Assembly: GCF_024171485.1 (NCBI RefSeq)
Contig: NZ_JALJZX010000001.1
Span: 372,001 to 436,000 of the forward strand
Origin: Chryseobacterium sp. HSC-36S06
GTDB lineage: Bacteria; Bacteroidota; Bacteroidia; Flavobacteriales; Weeksellaceae
Direction of reading: 5' to 3'
Length of the DNA stretch: 64,000 nucleotides
In this document: one piece after another, positions 1 through 8,072 of the stretch
How the letters are laid out: every line of letters starts with the position of its first letter
Position numbering within the stretch: position 1 is the stretch's first letter
Notes under the pieces: model-generated
What the model was told of the DNA's origin: nothing
Databases searched by the model: none
Seen by the model: only the letters and a program-made list of their open reading frames with translations
Translations under genes and position numbers: made by a program

Positions 1-256
1 GGGTTCCCTCAATCTTTAGGTTAATGATATATTTTCCTTTCTCGGTTTCTTTAATCCGTTCTTCAGAAAGTAATTTGTGAAGTGACTGAATCACCAGTTC
101 CCGCTGTCGCGGATTTTTATAATCAATTCCATCTGCAATCTGCTTGTAATTGTAGATTTTAGTGGATTTCTGGTTCATAAATTTCAAGATTAAACGTCCT
201 ATTTCCTGGAGTTTCTGATTGTTTTTATGAGATATAAATTTGCTTTTTTTTGCCAT
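1..256 (-). CDS. rnr: Ribonuclease R, N-terminal part (runs off the window)
   Basis: The reading frame starts at an ATG at 256 and stays open to the window edge, giving the first 85 residues. They hold a lysine-rich start (MAKKSKF), a winged-helix-like stretch around residues 30-75 and the beginning of the segment leading to the first cold-shock domain. This matches the N-terminus of flavobacterial RNase R, a processive 3'-5' exoribonuclease that degrades structured RNA. The catalytic RNB domain lies outside the window, so the call rests on the N-terminal pattern and on its place 29 bases downstream of rpiB, with which it is probably co-transcribed. Confidence 0.72.
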   Translation of the reverse strand, partial: MAKKSKFISHKNNQKLQEIGRLILKFMNQKSTKIYNYKQIADGIDYKNPRQRELVIQSLHKLLSEERIKETEKGKYIINLKIEGT

Positions 257-285
257 ATAGAATAGTTTACTTTGTGTAGTGAGGA

Positions 286-717
286 TTAACAGAACGGGAT
301 CTTATTAACCCTGTTTTCGTGTCTACCTCCTTCAAAATCAGTGCCGAGGAATTTCTCAATAATCTCGACTGCAAGCTCCTGTGCAATGAATCTTGCCGGG
401 ATTGCAACCATGTTCGCATTGTTATGTTTCCGCGCCAGTTCAGCAAGTTCGGGCATCCAGCATAATGCACAACGTATATGCTGATGTTTATTTGCAGTGA
501 TGGAAACGCCCTGTCCGCTGCCGCAAATCAGAATTCCAAAGTCACTTTCGCCATTTTCAACCGACGTCGCCGTGGGATGTACAAAATCCGGATAGTCTAC
601 AGCGTCTTTGGAATAAGTACCAAAATCTTTTACCTCGAAGTTGGCTTGCAGATGTTTTTTAATACTTTCTTTGTAATCGAAACCTGCATGATCGCAGGCG
701 ATGGCTATTTTTTTCAT
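286..717 (-). CDS. rpiB: Ribose-5-phosphate isomerase B
   Basis: RpiB interconverts ribose 5-phosphate and ribulose 5-phosphate in the non-oxidative pentose phosphate pathway. The 143-residue protein has the usual family length. It shows the N-terminal CDHAG motif (8-12), the active-site loop CGSGQG with Cys65 as the likely catalytic base, His98 in the KHNNAN segment, and the C-terminal HENR motif. It is transcribed away from pgk, and rnr follows 29 bases downstream, so the two probably form an operon read leftward. Confidence 0.95.
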   Translation of the reverse strand: MKKIAIACDHAGFDYKESIKKHLQANFEVKDFGTYSKDAVDYPDFVHPTATSVENGESDFGILICGSGQGVSITANKHQHIRCALCWMPELAELARKHNNANMVAIPARFIAQELAVEIIEKFLGTDFEGGRHENRVNKIPFC

Positions 718-746
718 GATTAAATTATAAAGGTGCAGATTTATTA

Positions 747-754
747 CAAATTTA
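747..754 (-). promoter_or_regulatory. -7 promoter box for rpiB
   Basis: On the minus strand this reads TAAATTTG, a perfect match to the Bacteroidota TAnnTTTG -7 consensus. It would start a transcript about 23 bases before the rpiB ATG. No good -33 element is visible. Confidence 0.5.
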
Positions 755-1256
755 CTACTATTAATATAAACAGTTTATTTTAAGCTATCAAATCTTGCAA
801 TTCGCCTCAAAATTGAACTCTACAATTTTCCTTTAAACTAGTTAACAAGGATTGTGAGGATAAGTGCTAAATCATGTTGATAACTCCTCAAAAGATTTAC
901 TTTTATAATCCGTTTTTAATTACTAATGGAAAATGTTTGGCGATATTCAATATAATTGTTGAAGAAACTTTCAGGGTGTAATTCGGGAAGTTTTCCATGA
1001 AGAAATTTTCAATACATAATATATTTAAGATTTATTAACATATGTTGGTAAGCGTTAAAAAATGTTAAAAATCAGTCACTTGTAATGTTAATGATTTATT
1101 AATTTAAGTTCGACTACGTGTGTCAAAGTATTTGCACTTTATTTCTCCCCAAATCCGTCTGCTACAACAACAACTATCATTTCTTTTTTTTAAAAGAAAA
1201 ATGTAATGTAGATAAAATGAGGCATTGGGGATTGTGGAATTTTAAGTTGAATAAAA

Positions 1257-1287
1257 TTTTTATTCAGGTGAATAAATCTTAAATTTG
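1257..1287 (+). promoter_or_regulatory. Putative pgk promoter
   Basis: TAAATTTG at 1280-1287 matches the TAnnTTTG -7 box, and a weak T-rich -33 region (TTTT at 1257) lies 19 bases upstream. Transcription would begin about 18 bases before the pgk start codon. Confidence 0.5.
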
Positions 1288-1311
1288 TGAAACATAAAAC
1301 AAGGGATTTGT

Positions 1312-2502
1312 ATGAAAACAGTAAACGATTTTAATTTTAAAGATAAAAAAGCGTTAGTGCGCGTTGATTTTAATGTGCCCCAAAGTGCAGATTTAAAAGT
1401 TACAGATAATACGAGGATTCAGGCAGTGAAACCAACTATTGATAAAATTTTGAATGACGGAGGTTCTGTAATCCTCATTACTCACCTGGGTCGGCCAAAA
1501 GGAAAGGCTACAGAAGAGTTTTCTTTAAAAAACATAGTTGATGAAATAGAGAAAGTTTTAGGTAAGGAAGTTAAATTCTGTGAAGACTGTATTGGGCCTG
1601 AAGCAAAGGAAATGAGTAGTGAACTGCAACCCGGACAAATACTGCTTCTTGAGAATCTGAGATTCTATAATGAAGAAGAAAAAGGTGATCGCGAATTTGC
1701 TGAAAAACTTTCTAAATATGCTGATGCTTATGTGAATGACGCTTTCGGAACAGCACACCGTGCGCACGCTTCCACTGCAATTATTGCTGAATATTTTCCA
1801 GAAACTAAATTTTTCGGTTTACTGATGGCTAAGGAACTTGAAGCGATTGATAAAGTGCTTGGTAGCGGCCAAAAACCTGTAACCGCGATTCTCGGAGGAT
1901 CAAAAGTTTCGACAAAAATTACTATTATAGAAAATATTTTACCGGCGATTGATAATCTGATTATTGGAGGTGGTATGGCGTTTACATTTGTGCGCGCTTT
2001 GGGCGGGAATATTGGAAATTCCTTGTTGGAAGAAGATAAACTGACTCTTGCACTGGAAATTCTGGAAAAAGCAAAGGCCCAGAATGTGAAGGTATTTTTA
2101 CCTACTGATGCCGTAATCGCCGATGAGTTCAGTAACGATGCGGAAAGAAAAGAAGTTGATATTTATGATATACCGGAAGGTTGGATGGGAATGGATGCCG
2201 GAACACGCACGAGAATGCTGTTCCACGATGTTCTTATGAATTCACGTACTATTTTATGGAATGGGCCTATTGGTGTTTTCGAGATGCCTAACTTTTCGGC
2301 AGGAACAGTTGCCTTAGGCGACAGTATTGCGGAATCAACCAAAATGGGTGCATTTTCCCTTGTTGGAGGTGGAGACAGCGTGGCTTTTGTTAAAAAATTC
2401 GGTTACGATGATAAAGTGAGCTATGTTTCTACCGGCGGAGGTGCAATGTTGGAAAGTTTGGAGGGAAAAGAACTTCCAGGTGTAAAAGCAATCAACAGTT
2501 AA
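1312..2502 (+). CDS. pgk: Phosphoglycerate kinase
   Basis: Pgk transfers the phosphate of 1,3-bisphosphoglycerate to ADP, the first ATP-forming step of glycolysis. The 396-residue protein has the full family length. It shows the RVDFNVP substrate-binding start, the HLGRPKG and LLENLRF motifs of the N-domain, the DAFGTAHRAHAS segment, the GGSKVSTK hinge and the nucleotide-binding GGGDS loop at 352-356. It stands alone behind its own promoter and ends at a strong hairpin terminator, so it is probably a single-gene transcript. Confidence 0.97.
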   Translation: MKTVNDFNFKDKKALVRVDFNVPQSADLKVTDNTRIQAVKPTIDKILNDGGSVILITHLGRPKGKATEEFSLKNIVDEIEKVLGKEVKFCEDCIGPEAKEMSSELQPGQILLLENLRFYNEEEKGDREFAEKLSKYADAYVNDAFGTAHRAHASTAIIAEYFPETKFFGLLMAKELEAIDKVLGSGQKPVTAILGGSKVSTKITIIENILPAIDNLIIGGGMAFTFVRALGGNIGNSLLEEDKLTLALEILEKAKAQNVKVFLPTDAVIADEFSNDAERKEVDIYDIPEGWMGMDAGTRTRMLFHDVLMNSRTILWNGPIGVFEMPNFSAGTVALGDSIAESTKMGAFSLVGGGDSVAFVKKFGYDDKVSYVSTGGGAMLESLEGKELPGVKAINS

Positions 2503-2530
2503 TTTTATACTTCAAGTCATCGAAATAAAA

Positions 2531-2561
2531 AAAGTTTCCGGATTAGCCGGAAACTTTTTTT
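2531..2561 (+). terminator. Rho-independent terminator of pgk
   Basis: GTTTCCGG at 2534-2541 pairs with CCGGAAAC at 2547-2554 around a five-base loop, followed by a run of seven Ts. An A-run before the stem lets it also work on the minus strand. Confidence 0.85.
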
Positions 2562-2660
2562 ATGAGTAAAGGTTAAATTGAAATTCCAGTTTAGAAAATT
2601 CTAAAAAGTGAAGAAATCGACTCGAAATTGACCTTCAGAAACCTATCAAAAATTGAAAAT

Positions 2661-3479
2661 CTATTTTTTTTCGATAACGTATATCAAGCTTGAAAATTCG
2701 TCGTTTTTTAATGCTTTAAAATTAGAAATTGCTCCGTAAACGAATCCTTTCAGCCAGAAAATTGGTGATTTCTTATACTTTTCACTCAGCATAGAAATAT
2801 AAAAGGCATCGAGTAGGAGGGGTCTGATATATTTGATATTCCACTGATCGTTGTTCATTAATTTTTCCATCCCTGTTTTTGAGAAGTGATAAATGTGACG
2901 GGGAACGTCATAAGCGGCCCAAAATTCTTTATACCTTTTAGCATCGTAAGAGGTATGGTTAGGAACTGCAATTACAAGTAAGCCATTGATTTTTAGCTTG
3001 TTATAAAATGTTTTTAAGATATCTTGCTGATTTTCAATATGTTCTAATACATGCCAAAGAGTAATTGCATCTAAACTTTCATTTTCTACTGAATGTAGTG
3101 TATCAATAATCTTTGTTTTTGATAATTTTTCAGAGGCAAACTTTCTAGCAGAAGGATTAGGTTCATATCCGAATGTAGTGAAATCATCTTCGATAAATTT
3201 TAAAAATTCTCCGGCCCCGCAACCATAATCCAGAACATGAGCATTCTTGTGAAGTTCTTTCGCGAGAATATTCCTTTTAAAGTTAAGATTGAAACCCTGT
3301 AAAAATTTGTAAACCTTTTGCTTGAGTGATACGGTATGCTGATAGTGTGAGATATATTCTTTACTCTCATAATACCTGCTTATATTTTCAGGAATAGGTT
3401 CAGTTTTATAAATGCCCGCAATGGATGTTTCAGCAAGAGTGAATCCTTCCTGACTTAAAAAGTGATCTTTAATTATCAT
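2661..3479 (-). CDS. Class I SAM-dependent methyltransferase
   Basis: This 272-residue protein has the Rossmann-type methyltransferase pattern: motif I VLDYGCGAG at 82-90 binds S-adenosylmethionine, an acidic GYEPNP follows at about 104-109, and LWHVLEH at 141-147 is typical of the Methyltransf_23/ubiquinone-methyltransferase-like group. The substrate cannot be read from the sequence. The N-terminal 75 residues lack a clear motif. It lies 58 bases downstream of mnmG with a parS-like palindrome between the two, and may be the last gene of the leftward run from tdk. It is not RsmG (GidB), which has a different core. Confidence 0.82.
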   Translation of the reverse strand: MIIKDHFLSQEGFTLAETSIAGIYKTEPIPENISRYYESKEYISHYQHTVSLKQKVYKFLQGFNLNFKRNILAKELHKNAHVLDYGCGAGEFLKFIEDDFTTFGYEPNPSARKFASEKLSKTKIIDTLHSVENESLDAITLWHVLEHIENQQDILKTFYNKLKINGLLVIAVPNHTSYDAKRYKEFWAAYDVPRHIYHFSKTGMEKLMNNDQWNIKYIRPLLLDAFYISMLSEKYKKSPIFWLKGFVYGAISNFKALKNDEFSSLIYVIEKK

Positions 3480-3512
3480 ATATTATACAAACTTGTAGAT
3501 GGTATACCTTTA

Positions 3513-3530
3513 ATGTTTCACGTGAAACAT
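3513..3530. promoter_or_regulatory. parS-like centromere site 1
   Basis: An 18-base perfect palindrome, ATGTTTCACGTGAAACAT, contains the 16-base core TGTTTCACGTGAAACA that fits the widely conserved chromosomal parS site bound by ParB (Spo0J). It lies just after the 3' end of mnmG. The match is seen directly; ParB binding is inferred. Confidence 0.85.
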
Positions 3531-3537
3531 ATAAAAC

Positions 3538-5400
3538 TTAACGTCCCAGAAATATTAAAAGAACATTGATATCAGAAGGGGATACGCCGCTTATTCTTGC
3601 TGCCTGCGCAATTGTTTTTGGCTTAACCTTATTAAGTTTTTGTTTAGCTTCTGACGAAAGAGAACTTATTTTTGAAAAATCGAAATCTTCAGGTATTCTG
3701 ATGGTTTCGAGACGGTTTAATTTAGCAACATTTTCTCTTTCCTTTTCGATATAACCCTTATATTTGATATTGATCTCAGCCTGTTCTTTTACCTCTTCTG
3801 AAATGTTTTTAGTTACTTCTTTTATAAAATCAATTTCACTCAATTTATCTAAAGTCATATTTGGTCTCGTAAGGATCTGAGAAGCGCGGTAAGCCTGATC
3901 AACGGGTGATGATTCAATACTGCTGAGGATTGGATTAATTACATCGGGTTTTAGTGAAGTTGATTTTAAATATTCCTCCAATTCATTACTTGCACTAATT
4001 TTCGTGGCGACATTATTCATTCGTTCCTCACTGGCGAGTCCTATTTTGTAAGATCTTTCTGTTAGTCTAATATCTGCATTGTCCTGCCTTAACAGTAGTC
4101 TGTATTCAGCTCGTGACGTAAACATACGGTAAGGTTCTTCGGTACCTTTGGTAATTAAATCATCAATTAAAACTCCAATATAGGCTTCATCACGGTTAAG
4201 AATAAATTCTCCTTTTTCGTGTACTTTATTGTGAGCATTAATACCCGCCATTAATCCCTGTCCTGCAGCTTCTTCATAGCCTGTTGTACCATTGATTTGG
4301 CCTGCGAAATACAGGTTTTCAATCAATTTGGTTTCCAGGGTGTGATGTAGCTGAGTAGGAGGGAAGTAATCGTATTCAATCGCATAGCCTGGCCGGAAAA
4401 CTTTTACATTTTGGAAACCCGGAATATGACGCATGGCCTTTATCTGAATATCTTCGGGAAGGGATGAGCTGAATCCATTTACGTAGATTTCAACAGTTCT
4501 CCAACCTTCAGGTTCTACAAAAAGTTGGTGTCTTTCCCTTTCTGCAAAGCGGTTAATTTTATCTTCAATACTAGGGCAATAACGCGGTCCAATACTTTGT
4601 ATAGTGCCATTAAACATAGGGCTTCTGTCGAAGCCTTCCCGTAGAATATCATGAACAGTTTCGTTGGTATATACGATATGGCAGCTTAACTGTTTGGTAA
4701 GCTTTGGGGTATTTGAATAAGAGAATTTTTGAGGTTTTTCGTCACCTTTCTGTTCTTCCATTTTAGAATAATCCAGGCTTCTACCGTCTACTCTGGGTGG
4801 TGTACCGGTCTTCATTCTACCAGCTTCGAAACCCAGTGATACCAATTGTTCGGTGATTCCGAAAGCTCTTGGTTCACCCATTCTTCCCCCGCCCAGCTGT
4901 TTATCGCCAACATGGATTAAGCCATTCAAAAAAGTTCCGTTAGTAAGTACTACTGCTCTGCCCTTAATCTGAATTCCCAATGAGGTTATTATACCTGTAA
5001 CTTTATTATTTTCTACAATTAAACTCTTTACCATATCCTGAAAGAAATCAAGATTTGGAGTGTTTTCCAGGGCAATTCTCCACTCTTCAGCGAAAAGCAT
5101 TCTATCGTTTTGGGTTCGCGGAGACCACATTGCCGGGCCTTTGGAAAGGTTTAGCATTTTAAACTGGATGGCAGACTTGTCTGCTATAATCCCCGAATAT
5201 CCACCGAGTGCATCTATTTCTCGGACAATTTGCCCCTTTGCAATCCCGCCCATTGCTGGATTACATGACATTTGTCCGATGGTTTGCATATTCATCGTAA
5301 CGAGAAGGGTTTTTGAACCCATATTTGCAGCTGCTGCAGCAGCCTCACATCCGGCATGTCCGGCGCCGACTACAATAACGTCGTATATTTCGTTTATCAT
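3538..5400 (-). CDS. mnmG: tRNA uridine-5-carboxymethylaminomethyl(34) synthesis enzyme MnmG
   Basis: MnmG (GidA) works with MnmE to install the cmnm5 group on wobble U34 of several tRNAs, using FAD, NADH and methylene-THF. The 620-residue protein has full length: an N-terminal FAD-binding VGAGHAGCEAA motif (11-21), the MSCNPAMGGIAKG segment, the GPRYCPSIEDK motif with a conserved cysteine, GQINGTTGYEEAAGQG, and a helical MnmE-binding C-terminus. It is read leftward, 86 bases after ybeY. A parS-like site lies on each side of the gene, just before its start codon and just after its stop. In many bacteria gidA lies near the replication origin. Confidence 0.97.
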   Translation of the reverse strand: MINEIYDVIVVGAGHAGCEAAAAAANMGSKTLLVTMNMQTIGQMSCNPAMGGIAKGQIVREIDALGGYSGIIADKSAIQFKMLNLSKGPAMWSPRTQNDRMLFAEEWRIALENTPNLDFFQDMVKSLIVENNKVTGIITSLGIQIKGRAVVLTNGTFLNGLIHVGDKQLGGGRMGEPRAFGITEQLVSLGFEAGRMKTGTPPRVDGRSLDYSKMEEQKGDEKPQKFSYSNTPKLTKQLSCHIVYTNETVHDILREGFDRSPMFNGTIQSIGPRYCPSIEDKINRFAERERHQLFVEPEGWRTVEIYVNGFSSSLPEDIQIKAMRHIPGFQNVKVFRPGYAIEYDYFPPTQLHHTLETKLIENLYFAGQINGTTGYEEAAGQGLMAGINAHNKVHEKGEFILNRDEAYIGVLIDDLITKGTEEPYRMFTSRAEYRLLLRQDNADIRLTERSYKIGLASEERMNNVATKISASNELEEYLKSTSLKPDVINPILSSIESSPVDQAYRASQILTRPNMTLDKLSEIDFIKEVTKNISEEVKEQAEINIKYKGYIEKERENVAKLNRLETIRIPEDFDFSKISSLSSEAKQKLNKVKPKTIAQAARISGVSPSDINVLLIFLGR

Positions 5401-5424
5401 TTATTCTAATGAAATAAAGTTGAG

Positions 5425-5442
5425 ATGTTTCACGTGAAACAT
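5425..5442. promoter_or_regulatory. parS-like centromere site 2
   Basis: A second perfect copy of the 18-base palindrome ATGTTTCACGTGAAACAT, identical to the one at 3513-3530 including the flanking A and T. It lies 25 bases upstream of the mnmG start, so ParB bound here could also affect mnmG transcription. Confidence 0.85.
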
Positions 5443-5486
5443 TATTAAAGACTACAGATTTTAACGATATCCGTAAAAGCAATTTT

Positions 5487-5900
5487 TTAGATTAATCTTT
5501 TACTCAGATAAAAATCCTCTTTCTGTCGCATTTCTGCAATTTCAGTATCAAGTTTATCTTTGTAACCGCAGAGATGTAAAACCCCATGCGCTAATACTCT
5601 ATGTAATTCAGAATCAAAATCTTTAGATAAATTGACAGCGTTTTCAGAAATGCGGGGCAAAGATACAAAAATATCACCTGAAATGGTTTTGCCCTTTACA
5701 TAGTCGAAAGTAATAACATCGGTATAGTAGTCATGCTGCAGATGTTCCCGGTTGATTTGTAAAAGATATTCGTCATCGCAGAAGATATAATTGATGTCTC
5801 CTGGCTTTTTCTGTTCAGAAACTATAAGATCTTCCAACCATTTGGTAATGTTACCATCCAGTTCTATTTGTTCAATATTTTCGAAAAAAAACTGTATCAT
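5487..5900 (-). CDS. ybeY: rRNA maturation RNase YbeY
   Basis: YbeY is a metal-dependent endoribonuclease that takes part in 16S rRNA 3'-end maturation and ribosome quality control. The 137-residue protein has the family core, with HGVLHLCGY at 105-113. The usual zinc motif is H-x3-H-x5-H. Here His105 and His109 are present but the third ligand position (115) is Asp, in GYKD rather than GYDH. From memory this occurs in flavobacterial homologues, so I treat it as a lineage variant rather than a dead enzyme. It starts six bases after the patatin-like gene ends and precedes mnmG in the same direction. Confidence 0.92.
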   Translation of the reverse strand: MIQFFFENIEQIELDGNITKWLEDLIVSEQKKPGDINYIFCDDEYLLQINREHLQHDYYTDVITFDYVKGKTISGDIFVSLPRISENAVNLSKDFDSELHRVLAHGVLHLCGYKDKLDTEIAEMRQKEDFYLSKRLI

Positions 5901-5906
5901 ATTTTT

Positions 5907-8072
5907 TTAAAACCAATGTCCGAGTATTACACTCAGTATATTATTATTCCGGTTTAATGACCTGCTGTAATTGAATTTTATCTGTCCGAAAGGTGATTTG
6001 TAACCAGCGCTAACACCTGCAGAAGACTCTGATAGGTGTAGAATGTCATCAACTTTTATATCATCAAAAAGATTTGCTATGCTGAAATTGGCATCTACAT
6101 AATAACTTTTTGAAAAATTAAACTGGAATGTATTAGAGGCAGTAAGCATATTTTTGGAGTTAAGCTGCCCAAATTCGTAGCCCTGAAATTTCTCGAAATT
6201 CCCAATGTTCTGTTCAAAGATGCCGCCAATTCTGTAATTGTAGAACGGAGAAAGACTTTCACCAACGGTAATCCCGCCAAAAAGTCCTAGCCTGTAAGTA
6301 AACCACGATGTAAAAGGAAAATTTATTTGTGAAGATATTTTTAACTGTACAGTACGCCCTTCTAATTCATCATTAAGCAGATCTAAAACTTTACCTTCTG
6401 CATATAGAAACAGTCCTTTAGTGGGGAAACTGGTATCGTCCTGCGTATCGGTTTTGATAAAGACATAAGGATTAATGTAATTATGAGCATTTGAATAAAT
6501 TGTTTCCCAGAAGACCTTAGATTCGTAATAATCGTGGCTAATTCCGCCTCCAATAGCGTATTTATCGCGCCAAACAGACTGTATAAAGGCTTCATTTCGG
6601 AACCAGTTCCATTTTTCGAATACATTGGAATCGGCGTCTATTAAATCAAGGCTCATCCCCGATGCATACAGTCCGAAACCTGGTATATAACCGTTATCAA
6701 TAAAATAATTCAGGTAATATCGTGGCTTGTCACCCACAACAACATCAAGTGAAATGGCAGAGTTGCGGAACAGTAATCTTTTAGCAGTAAGATTCAGTAA
6801 AAGTCCTGTTTTAAAGATCTCATCATAATGAAGTCCGAATTTAAGGAAAAAACGTGCATCATCTTCAGTGACATTAAGTTTCAAATAATTACGATCATCC
6901 TGCTGAATTATATCGTAATTTATTAACCGATAGTTATTTGTAGCATAAAGACGGTCTATCATTTTATTTATTCCCCCATAAGTCTGAAGTGAAGGAACTC
7001 TAAGATTCATCTTCCCTTGAACATAATTTTTTCCGAAAATATGGTTGTTCTGAAGGATAAGACTATCTATTTTATAAACATTTGAGTAAATGGAATTGAG
7101 TGGGGCGCGCAGAAGATCTTTTTTCCGCTGCGGAAGTAAGGAAAGCGTTTCTATATATTTTTGTGCTTCTACATATCCAGAATCAAGAATTGCTGCTTTA
7201 GCGTCATAACTTGTGGCACTCATACCTGTAAGATCAGGATGAATATTAATGTCTGTATATTGATATTGGTTCTTAGTTTCCTTCTGAATTCCAAAGTCAA
7301 TAACCTGATTCAAAATATCAATTGCACTTGAGAGTTTTTCCCGGGTGGCTAGACCCTGACTTAAATCTACACCAATCACAATATCTATTCCTTTGTCCTT
7401 CAAAGGTTTAGAAGGATAGTTGATGGTCATCGCACCATCGATATAAAGCGAATCATTAATCTTGACCGGATCCATCAGCGAGGGAAATGCTGAACTTGCC
7501 ATAATGGAACTCACCAAATCACCTTTCTCGAAGATTTCGATTTTTCCACTCTCAAGATTGGTCGCAATGCACATAAATGGAATTGGAAGCTTAGAAAAAT
7601 CATCGATAGTTGAAACGTTTTTAAACAATTCCTTCAGGAGATAAATATTTTTCTGTCCTGTCGATATGGCTTTCGGCAAAACATTAATTTTACCGTCTTT
7701 TACCGGGATGCTTAAGATATATTTATCAACGGCTTTATCGAAAAAAGTAGTCTCTTTTCGCGTCTTTTCATTGGCGATAATGGTGTAGAAATCTGTTTCG
7801 AGAACTATTTTTTCAATTTCTTTGCCCGTGTATCCGGATGCATATAGTCCGCCAACAATAGCGCCCATACTGGTTCCGGAGATATAATCGATCTTCACTC
7901 CGAGGGAGTCTAAAACTTTTAAAACACCGATATGGGCAAATCCTTTGGCACCGCCGCCGGATAGTGATAATCCTATTTTTGGATTTTTAGGTATGGTGAA
8001 TCCTTCTTTAACCTGAGCGCTCAGGCAGAAATTCAGTAATACTGTAAGAAGGAAGACCAGTGTTTTTTTCAT
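5907..8072 (-). CDS. Patatin-like phospholipase with outer-membrane barrel domain
   Basis: The 721-residue protein starts with a signal peptide (about 1-19) followed by a patatin domain: glycine-rich oxyanion loop SGGGAKG (38-44), nucleophile elbow GTSMG with Ser68, and the DGA motif with Asp212, which together form the Ser-Asp dyad. A POTRA-like middle follows, and the last 300 or so residues are rich in alternating aromatic beta strands ending in a terminal Phe, like a BamA/TamA-type 16-strand barrel. The family resembles PlpD-type exported lipases. Its target lipid is unknown. It abuts the murF-alr stop codon directly, with its ATG at the next base, so translational coupling is likely. Confidence 0.9.
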   Translation of the reverse strand: MKKTLVFLLTVLLNFCLSAQVKEGFTIPKNPKIGLSLSGGGAKGFAHIGVLKVLDSLGVKIDYISGTSMGAIVGGLYASGYTGKEIEKIVLETDFYTIIANEKTRKETTFFDKAVDKYILSIPVKDGKINVLPKAISTGQKNIYLLKELFKNVSTIDDFSKLPIPFMCIATNLESGKIEIFEKGDLVSSIMASSAFPSLMDPVKINDSLYIDGAMTINYPSKPLKDKGIDIVIGVDLSQGLATREKLSSAIDILNQVIDFGIQKETKNQYQYTDINIHPDLTGMSATSYDAKAAILDSGYVEAQKYIETLSLLPQRKKDLLRAPLNSIYSNVYKIDSLILQNNHIFGKNYVQGKMNLRVPSLQTYGGINKMIDRLYATNNYRLINYDIIQQDDRNYLKLNVTEDDARFFLKFGLHYDEIFKTGLLLNLTAKRLLFRNSAISLDVVVGDKPRYYLNYFIDNGYIPGFGLYASGMSLDLIDADSNVFEKWNWFRNEAFIQSVWRDKYAIGGGISHDYYESKVFWETIYSNAHNYINPYVFIKTDTQDDTSFPTKGLFLYAEGKVLDLLNDELEGRTVQLKISSQINFPFTSWFTYRLGLFGGITVGESLSPFYNYRIGGIFEQNIGNFEKFQGYEFGQLNSKNMLTASNTFQFNFSKSYYVDANFSIANLFDDIKVDDILHLSESSAGVSAGYKSPFGQIKFNYSRSLNRNNNILSVILGHWF

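Larger units (their letters stand above)
718..1311. other. AT-rich divergent intergenic region between rpiB and pgk
   Basis: This 594-base gap separates divergently read rpiB and pgk. It holds a leftward -7 box for rpiB near 750 and a rightward -7 box for pgk near 1283. I see no convincing ORF, tRNA or hairpin terminator in it. Because parS-like sites lie 2-4 kb away I looked for DnaA boxes and found no clear cluster, so no origin is called. Confidence 0.5.

Noticed and set aside
718..1311. Possible replication origin next to the parS sites
   Set aside because: The gap is AT-rich and long, but I found no cluster of DnaA boxes (TTATCCACA-like) and dnaA is not in the window.
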